The notes under the pieces were generated by a model. It was given only the letters and a program-made list of their open reading frames with translations. It was not told where the DNA came from and made no database searches. From NCBI GenBank assembly GCA_021736615.1, contig JAIPFN010000088.1, forward strand, positions 1 to 28,790: DNA of 28,790 nt, given 5' to 3'. Shown piece by piece: positions 8,263-14,381 of the stretch. The first letter of the stretch is position 1. The number at the start of each line of letters is the position of its first letter. Made by a program: the position numbers and the translations under genes. This DNA is from Phycisphaerae bacterium (lineage in GTDB: Bacteria; Planctomycetota; Phycisphaerae; Sedimentisphaerales; Anaerohalosphaeraceae).

Positions 8263-9876
8263 ATGAATAAACAAATGCTTATCGGTTTAAGAGCCTTGAT
8301 ATTCCTGGCGGTATGCATGTCGCTGTCTGGCAATGCAATTGCTAAAGCCTTAAAATCTCAAAAACCGATAAAGGTTTTCATTCTTGCCGGCGACGAAAAT
8401 CTTCTCGAACATGGCATGATCGAAGGAAGCAAACCGGGGGCAAAAGTTCCAGGCACGCTCACAACCGCAGTTGCAGAAAATGTGAAATACGCATGCCTCA
8501 AAGATGCCAAAGGCAAGTGGGTTACGCGAGATGACGTGGTTCTGTGCGACATACATCCGATCCACAACAATACCAGGGCTTCCGGAAGTTTTCTGAAAAT
8601 CGGAACTGCCTTCACCAGCGGCGGCAAGACCTTCAACGCCTTCGGACCCGAGCTTATGTTCGGCTATACAATGGGTAACCACTTCGATGAGCCTGTTATG
8701 CTCCTGCGTTTCGCAACCGGCCATCCGATCTGGTTTCTTCGCGGGTCTCGTTCTCTCGGGCATGACTATCTACCTCCTTCCAGCGGCTCAACGACGGAGC
8801 ATGAAGGCAACTGGGATGTCATACATTTTAACTGGGGAGTGTGGGACGCGGTCTACCGGGATACTAAGTCCAGGTTTTACAAAGGAAGGCACATTACTTC
8901 AGTCGCAGACTATGAAAAGAATCTCCGTACGCTTGTCGCCAGACTCAAGAAAACCGGTGCAACATTGATCTGGGCCTCCACCACGCCGGTGTACGAGGGC
9001 GAACCGGGGCGAATCAACGGTGACGAGGTCAAATACAATGAAGTAGCGGCAAAAATCATGAAGGAAAACGGTATTATCATTGACGATTTGCATGCCGAGT
9101 CTATTCGACAGGGATATCCCAAGAGCAACAACGTGCATAGTGTTGGTAATCTTGCTCCGAAGGTCACCGAAACCATCCTTGCGGCGATCGCCAGTCGAAA
9201 ACATAGCACAAAACCTCTGCCGCGTGTTCTGCTAATCGGCGATTCGATTACCGGCAGTTACCAGAAACAGGTTATGAAAAATCTCGATGGTAAAGCCTTT
9301 GTTTGCAAGAACCCCGGCAACGCCGAATACACGTGGACCGGCGTGGCAAAGATCGATGAGTGGCTTGATCTTAAACAGTACCTTCTCAACGGTCAGGAAT
9401 ACCTGGAATTGACTGATGGCGTTAAAGACACCCTCAACCAACTCGAACGTTTTTGTCCAGGCTATAAAGGTCAGGGTTATGAACTTGCCGGACTGGTATG
9501 GTTCCAGGGCATCAGGGACTGCCAGTCCGATTCAATGGCCGCTGATTACGAAAAGAACCTTGCCAACCTGATAAGTGACCTGCGAAAGGATTTCAATACA
9601 CCGAACTTACCGGTGGCAGTCGCAGCAGTAGGTTTTGGCGGTGACAAAATGGGCGGTAACATACAGAAAGTATTTAAGGCACAGATGGCAGTGGGCAACC
9701 CGGCAAAGTATCCGGAATTCGCAGGCAATGTTAAGAGCATCGACACTCGTAAGTTCTGGCCCACTGACACTTCACTCAATGGCCGCGAATGGGACTACAA
9801 AAATAACGCCGAAAGTTTCCTTCAGATAGGCGAGGCTCTTGGACTCGCTATGAAAGAGATGATTGAAACAAAGTAA
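8263..9876 (+). CDS. Exported SGNH esterase interleaved with a sialate-esterase-like (SASA) domain
   Basis: From the preferred start the protein has 537 residues and a signal peptide of about 27. Compared with the intact sialate O-acetylesterase domain of the giant protein (17521-24711), residues 37-181 match its N-terminal half (FGPELMFGYTMGN; PPSSG) and 370-537 its C-terminal half (YELAGLVWFQG; NAESFLQIG). Between them lies a GDSL/SGNH hydrolase in reversed order: its second half (NWDVIHFNWG, TTPVYEG, NVH at 183-310) precedes its first half (LLIGDSITGSY at 322-332). In the SASA part the catalytic Ser of GQSN is Glu45 (GDEN) and the catalytic His position is Asp511. The GDSL part keeps Ser328 and His292. 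One active esterase on an inactive scaffold is therefore likely, acting on ester groups of a glycan. The substrate is unknown. The gene is flanked by direct repeats. Confidence 0.75.
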   Translation: MNKQMLIGLRALIFLAVCMSLSGNAIAKALKSQKPIKVFILAGDENLLEHGMIEGSKPGAKVPGTLTTAVAENVKYACLKDAKGKWVTRDDVVLCDIHPIHNNTRASGSFLKIGTAFTSGGKTFNAFGPELMFGYTMGNHFDEPVMLLRFATGHPIWFLRGSRSLGHDYLPPSSGSTTEHEGNWDVIHFNWGVWDAVYRDTKSRFYKGRHITSVADYEKNLRTLVARLKKTGATLIWASTTPVYEGEPGRINGDEVKYNEVAAKIMKENGIIIDDLHAESIRQGYPKSNNVHSVGNLAPKVTETILAAIASRKHSTKPLPRVLLIGDSITGSYQKQVMKNLDGKAFVCKNPGNAEYTWTGVAKIDEWLDLKQYLLNGQEYLELTDGVKDTLNQLERFCPGYKGQGYELAGLVWFQGIRDCQSDSMAADYEKNLANLISDLRKDFNTPNLPVAVAAVGFGGDKMGGNIQKVFKAQMAVGNPAKYPEFAGNVKSIDTRKFWPTDTSLNGREWDYKNNAESFLQIGEALGLAMKEMIETK

Positions 9877-9898
9877 TTCATATTTTAAAAGGTGTTTG

Positions 9899-9973
9899 AT
9901 GAAACGTTTTATATTTGTTATTTTCATATTTGCTTCTGTTGCTGAAATAAATGTACCGCGGACCTTTAATTAA
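9899..9973 (+). pseudogene. Remnant of an HzsA-like gene start (24 codons)
   Basis: A short frame coding 24 residues, MKRFIFVIFIFASVAEINV then a repeat-encoded tail. Its leader (AAAGGTGTTT before the ATG) and first 12 or so codons match the leader and signal peptide of the HzsA-like genes at 12005 and 14382 (MKHFVF, MKCFVFVIVMF). The match ends where the direct repeat begins (9949), and the frame closes inside the repeat at TAA. I read it as the truncated start of a further family copy. It is too short to prove homology by sequence alone, and a functional leader peptide is not excluded. Confidence 0.5.
9949..9971 (+). repeat. Direct repeat, right copy
   Basis: Matches 8207-8230 over a 19-bp core plus TAAT. 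It truncates the HzsA-like remnant and leads straight into a series of short AT-rich repeats. Confidence 0.8.
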
Positions 9974-10006
9974 CCAAAATTAACCTGACCTTTAATTAAC
10001 CTGACC
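9961..10006 (+). repeat. Short interleaved AT-rich repeats upstream of the FAD gene
   Basis: GACCTTTAATTAACC occurs at 9961-9975 and again at 9987-10001, and AATTAACCTGACC at 9978-9990 and 9994-10006, giving an interleaved 16- and 26-bp periodicity with TTAATTAA palindromes. The array ends just before the Shine-Dalgarno AAGGA of the FAD oxidoreductase gene. Confidence 0.75.
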
Positions 10007-10026
10007 AACCGATTAAGGAATTATAT

Positions 10027-11937
10027 ATGAAGGCGATAATATTAACAGTTGTCTTTCTATTGCTTTCAGTTGTATCCATCACTGCTGTAGCTGACGATGT
10101 GATCTGGCGGGAGGCGGAACAATTCGACTCTACCGGAAAATGGTCCAATGACCCGCAACACATGGATATCATGGGTTCGCCATATCTGCTGGCAACGGGT
10201 CTCGGCAAGCCGGTCGATGATGCTGTTACGACAGTTAAAGTAGAAAAAACAGGCATCTATACTCTCTGGGTTCGCTGCCGTGACTGGTTTCCTTCTTATT
10301 CTCCGGGGCAGTTCCAGGTTATAGTTGATGGCAAAGCGTCTGATGTCATCTTTGGGAAAGCAAAAACCGATAAATGGCAATGGTTCGACGGTGGTACGTT
10401 TCAACTTGAAGAAGGACAAATTGAACTTCGACTTCATGATACTACCGGATGGTGGTCCCGCTGTGATGCGGTTGTGCTGGCGAGAAAAGGCTTTGTCCCT
10501 TCTAATGACAATGAGGTTTTTTCTGTACAGCGTCTAAAATACGCCCGCACCGGAGCAGAGATCAGTGATATTGGTACTTATGACCTCGTAGTAGTCGGAG
10601 GGGGGCCGGCAGGAATGACCGCCGCGATCGCTGCCGCACGCAATGGGATCAATGTCGCTCTCATCCAGGACAGACCTGTTCTGGGCGGAAATTCATCTTC
10701 GGAAATCCAGGTTCCCCCCATGGGCTATATTGGTAATCCGCCGGATAAGCGCAACGTTACTGGGATCACCGCTGAGATATTTCCCAAACAGGGTTGGGCT
10801 AGTTTCGCCAACTCCGAGAAGATGGAGAAGATCGTCCGCCGAGAAGATAATATCTCGCTGTTTCTGAATACTCGCGCTGTTGATGTAGAGATGGATTCAA
10901 AAACCCGAATTAAGGCTGTTATTGCGATTGATGTCCATAGCGGCCGGCGTATGCGATTTACTGCACCGCTGTTCGCCGATACTACCGGCCACGGCTGGAT
11001 CGGCTATTATGCCGGCGCTCAGTGGCGAATGGGCCAGGAAGGACGCGACGAGTTTAACGAATCGCTTGCTCCTGTTCAGCCTGGAAACCGCACAATGGGC
11101 AACACCCTCTACAAGGCGGTAATCACCGAATGCAAAGATCCTGTGGAATTTGACTGTCCGGCCTGGGCGTATCAGTGGAAGAATAAATCCGATTTTGATA
11201 AGGTCAGATCCATTCGAAGCAAGACAACGACTCGACCTGTTAACTTCGACCGACCCGCGCATGGTAAAGGGTGGGATCCTGGAAACGACCCTGACGGAAG
11301 TCTCACATATTCCTTTTGGGTAGAATACGGCGGGATCGAAAACACCGTCGAAGACGCCGAACACATACGGGACGAACTGTTTCGGATCAACATCGGTCTT
11401 TGGAACTATGCGAAGAATTTTAACCCGGCTACAAAGGGCAAGAATAAAAAGCGTCAGCTCGTTTGGTTAAACTATGTCCCGGGTGTTCGCGAGAGCCGCC
11501 GGTTGGTAGGTGACTACATCTTAAGCCAGCAGGATTATGACAATCAGATAGTTCACGACGATACGGTCGCTTTCACGGACTGGGGTCCTGATTGCCATCA
11601 TCCCGAAGGGTTCTGGACTAAAGGTGTTGACTGCATCCATACCTACCAGGGGCGCAGGACAAGTATTCCCTACCGCAGTCTGTACTCGAAAAATATCGAG
11701 AATCTCTTTATGGCCGGACGCTGTCTTTCGGCAACACATATCGCCCTGGGCGGCACACGAGTGATGCGTCCATGCGCTGCCACAGGACAGGCTGTAGGAA
11801 CCGCCGCTGCAATCGCTTCAAAGTACAAAGAAACACCGCGAGGTGTCTACGAAAACCACATGAAGAAATTGCAGGGTACCCTTGTTAAAGACGGCTGCCG
11901 CCTGATGAGTAAAAGCGGGGGCATGCGGGAACCATAG
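10027..11937 (+). CDS. Exported FAD-dependent oxidoreductase with N-terminal beta-sandwich domain
   Basis: A 636-residue protein with a Sec-type signal peptide (1-22, no twin arginine). Residues 23-155 resemble a carbohydrate-binding or golvesin-like beta-sandwich (WREAEQF, YTLWVRCRDWFP, GTFQLEEGQIELRLHD). A FAD_oxidored-type flavoprotein follows: Rossmann dinucleotide motif VVVGGGPAGMTAA at 188-200, then RPVLGGNSSSEI, and a C-terminal FAD segment with AGRC and LGGTRVMRP. Related proteins in planctomycetes and relatives often sit in polysaccharide-use loci; their reaction is largely unknown. AAGGA lies 8 nt before the ATG. It is 67 bp upstream of an HzsA-like diheme gene, a plausible electron acceptor. 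How FAD is loaded on a Sec-exported protein is an open point. Confidence 0.85.
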   Translation: MKAIILTVVFLLLSVVSITAVADDVIWREAEQFDSTGKWSNDPQHMDIMGSPYLLATGLGKPVDDAVTTVKVEKTGIYTLWVRCRDWFPSYSPGQFQVIVDGKASDVIFGKAKTDKWQWFDGGTFQLEEGQIELRLHDTTGWWSRCDAVVLARKGFVPSNDNEVFSVQRLKYARTGAEISDIGTYDLVVVGGGPAGMTAAIAAARNGINVALIQDRPVLGGNSSSEIQVPPMGYIGNPPDKRNVTGITAEIFPKQGWASFANSEKMEKIVRREDNISLFLNTRAVDVEMDSKTRIKAVIAIDVHSGRRMRFTAPLFADTTGHGWIGYYAGAQWRMGQEGRDEFNESLAPVQPGNRTMGNTLYKAVITECKDPVEFDCPAWAYQWKNKSDFDKVRSIRSKTTTRPVNFDRPAHGKGWDPGNDPDGSLTYSFWVEYGGIENTVEDAEHIRDELFRINIGLWNYAKNFNPATKGKNKKRQLVWLNYVPGVRESRRLVGDYILSQQDYDNQIVHDDTVAFTDWGPDCHHPEGFWTKGVDCIHTYQGRRTSIPYRSLYSKNIENLFMAGRCLSATHIALGGTRVMRPCAATGQAVGTAAAIASKYKETPRGVYENHMKKLQGTLVKDGCRLMSKSGGMREP

Positions 11938-11959
11938 GTAATCTGACGACCTGAATGCA

Positions 11960-11980
11960 GCTAATCGCTAATAGCTGAAT
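11960..11980. repeat. Heptad repeat upstream of the second HzsA-like gene
   Basis: Three 7-bp units GCTAATC, GCTAATA, GCTGAAT, 24 bp before the GTG start at 12005. The surrounding leader is alignable to the leader of the tandem copy at 14382, where five such units are present. Confidence 0.7.
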
Positions 11981-12004
11981 TTTATATTTTTTGAAAGGTT
12001 TATA

Positions 12005-14266
12005 GTGAAACATTTTGTATTTATTAGTGTAATGTTATCGTCTGTCGCTTTTTGCGGCGATTTATCTGCCGTTAAGGCTAAACTGGCTGGTGTTGACGAG
12101 ATCGTCTTTATTAAGCGTGATACTTATCAGTCCAACCATTACTACACCGACCACATCAACGGCTGTAAATATTTCGGCGGCAATATAAGTGTGCTTTCGC
12201 TTAAGGACGGTTCGGTTCGTGATATTGTTCCTTCGATGAAGCATGGGATATTCGGTCGATATGACCTTTCTTTTGATGCTAAGAAAATCGTCTTCGACTG
12301 GAAGGAAAAGCTCGGCGTTGGGTTTAGAATATATGAAGTTAATATTGACGGTACCGGATTAAGGCAGCTTACCTTTCCGCCTGCCGACGAAGAGGCCCGG
12401 ATAAAAAAATATCATCTAGGATTAGGTTTCTGGGCAGAAAGATACGGCAGGGTAGCTGAAATGTACTGCCACCACACAGACGATATGCATCCGTGTTACC
12501 TGCCCGACGGCGGAATATGTTTTATCTCTTCGCGATGCGAGTTTGGCATCCTCTGCGATGCTCCGGATATTTTTACCACAACAGTTCTGTATCGCATGGA
12601 CGCCGACGGCAAGAACATGGAAAAACTTTCCAACAGTTCGGTCAGCGAAGCGTCTCCAAGTATAATGAATGACGGGCGAATACTTTACACACGCTGGGAG
12701 TATGTCGACAAAGGAGCTGTCTCGGTTAAATGCCTGTGGGCGATGCGTCCGGACGGCACCGGCTCTGCCGAAGTATATGGAAACGACATTGCGCTTCCGC
12801 CGACGATGCTGCACGGCAAGGCGATACAGGGTCATAACAACCTGTTCGTAATGATGGGTACGCCTCACTGCCCTCAGAGCGGAGTAGGCACTGTTATCCT
12901 TGTCGATACCAACAAGGACATCCGAACAAGAGAACCGATGACCTACATAACCCCCGACATCGACATCCGCGCCGAAGGCGGTTTCCATCATATGGTTGAC
13001 GGTAAGTGGCGAGGCAGTCCAAACGGCCCGCTCTTTGCCGATGCGTATCCTTTAAGCGAAAATCTTTTCCTCGTTTCGCACAACCCCGACAAGCACTGGA
13101 AGGACCCCAAGGCATGGGGTTTGTATCTGCTCGATGAAAACGGCAAAACCACTCCGGTATACGACGACCCCGACACGTCATGCTGGAATCCGGTTCCGCT
13201 TAAGAGTCGTCCTGTTCCGCCTGTTCCGATGAGCGTTATCGACGAGAAAACGGCAAAGAAAAATCTGGCCACCGTAATCGTCTCGGACATCTACCACGGT
13301 ATGGAAGGTATAGAACGCGGCGAGGTCAAGTATATCCGCGTTAACGAGCAGATCCCAAGGCCGTGGGGAGCAAGGCGTTTTTGGGGTGGTGACGTTTACG
13401 ACCAGCAGCACGCGTGCATTACAAAGGACACACACCTCGGCCTAAGGGTCCAGCATGGAATCGTACCGGTCTATGACGACGGATCGGCCCATTTCGTTGT
13501 CCCTGCCGACAGGAATATCTTCTTCCAGGCACTCGACGAAAACTATATGGAACTCCAGCGCGAAAGAACATACGTTAACTACCCGCCCGGCGAGACACGC
13601 ACCTGTATTGGATGTCACGAAAAACCAAAGGATGCTCCGCTTGGCAGAAATAGAATTGTCGAAGCGTTAAAGCACACTCCAAGCAAACCAGGTCCTCAGC
13701 CCGGCGAGAAAACCGGCAAACGCACACTGGATTTTGCCCGCGACGTTCAGCCGATCCTTGACAGGCATTGCGTAAAATGTCACAGCGGCGAAAAGCCAAA
13801 GGCCGGTCTCAATCTTTCCGGCGAGATGACCACACTGTTCAGCCGGTCATACGAAAGCCTCATCCCGGAAAGACGCGGCGGTCAGGGACGCAGAAGTTTT
13901 GACCTGGTAGGTCCGACTATTGGCGAAAACCACCCAAAGGTCGGCAATGCCCATTACCTGCCGGCCAAGTCGCTCGGTTCTCATGCCAGCATACTCGTTT
14001 CAATGCTAAATCCGGGCAAGGTTAAGATTGAGGATAAAGAACTTCGCCAGATCGCCGAAAGGCTTGCGGTAAAGCATAAAAAGATAAAACTTTCTAAGGA
14101 AGAAATGGTGCGTCTGACAACCTGGGTCGACTGCAACGGCCAGTACTACGGTTCATACTACGGCCGAAAGAATCTTAAATATAAGGACCACCCGAATTTC
14201 CGTCCGGACTCAACAGTTCAGCAGGCACAAGGCCTACTGCCGCCATTACCGGAAGATCAAAGATAG
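12005..14266 (+). CDS. HzsA-related diheme beta-propeller protein, tandem copy 1
   Basis: A 753-residue exported protein (signal peptide about 1-17) starting with GTG and preceded by AAAGG. Residues about 30-430 form a propeller with DGTGLRQLTFPPADEEARI, HHTDDMHPCYLPDGG and DADGKNMEKLS segments. The C-terminal part carries two heme c sites, C534-x2-C537-H538 and C589-x2-C592-H593. The residue four after the first heme His is Lys, not the Tyr of anammox hydrazine synthase. Compared with copy 2 it has 12 extra residues in the propeller (about residues 135-153), between KKY and HHTDDMHP. Function is unknown; a periplasmic electron-transfer or oxidoreductase role is inferred. A short terminator follows at 14275. 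Confidence 0.87.
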   Translation: MKHFVFISVMLSSVAFCGDLSAVKAKLAGVDEIVFIKRDTYQSNHYYTDHINGCKYFGGNISVLSLKDGSVRDIVPSMKHGIFGRYDLSFDAKKIVFDWKEKLGVGFRIYEVNIDGTGLRQLTFPPADEEARIKKYHLGLGFWAERYGRVAEMYCHHTDDMHPCYLPDGGICFISSRCEFGILCDAPDIFTTTVLYRMDADGKNMEKLSNSSVSEASPSIMNDGRILYTRWEYVDKGAVSVKCLWAMRPDGTGSAEVYGNDIALPPTMLHGKAIQGHNNLFVMMGTPHCPQSGVGTVILVDTNKDIRTREPMTYITPDIDIRAEGGFHHMVDGKWRGSPNGPLFADAYPLSENLFLVSHNPDKHWKDPKAWGLYLLDENGKTTPVYDDPDTSCWNPVPLKSRPVPPVPMSVIDEKTAKKNLATVIVSDIYHGMEGIERGEVKYIRVNEQIPRPWGARRFWGGDVYDQQHACITKDTHLGLRVQHGIVPVYDDGSAHFVVPADRNIFFQALDENYMELQRERTYVNYPPGETRTCIGCHEKPKDAPLGRNRIVEALKHTPSKPGPQPGEKTGKRTLDFARDVQPILDRHCVKCHSGEKPKAGLNLSGEMTTLFSRSYESLIPERRGGQGRRSFDLVGPTIGENHPKVGNAHYLPAKSLGSHASILVSMLNPGKVKIEDKELRQIAERLAVKHKKIKLSKEEMVRLTTWVDCNGQYYGSYYGRKNLKYKDHPNFRPDSTVQQAQGLLPPLPEDQR

Positions 14267-14274
14267 AACGAAAC

Positions 14275-14292
14275 GACCCCTGGGGTCTTTTT
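14275..14292 (+). terminator. Short intrinsic terminator between the tandem HzsA-like genes
   Basis: GACCC/GGGTC, a 5-bp stem with a 3-nt loop, followed by TTTTT. The stem is short, so it may act as a partial terminator that lowers expression of copy 2. Confidence 0.55.
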
Positions 14293-14324
14293 GGTAGGAT
14301 AGGTAATCCAGCGATCTGAATGTG

Positions 14325-14359
14325 GCTAATTGCTTATCGCTAATTGCTAATAGCCGAAT
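14325..14359. repeat. Heptad repeat upstream of the third HzsA-like gene
   Basis: Five consecutive 7-bp units: GCTAATT, GCTTATC, GCTAATT, GCTAATA, GCCGAAT. They lie 22 bp before the ATG at 14382. The unit count differs from the three units in the homologous leader at 11960, so the tract has changed length since the duplication. Confidence 0.75.
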
Positions 14360-14381
14360 ATTTTTTTGAAAGGTGTTTTAA

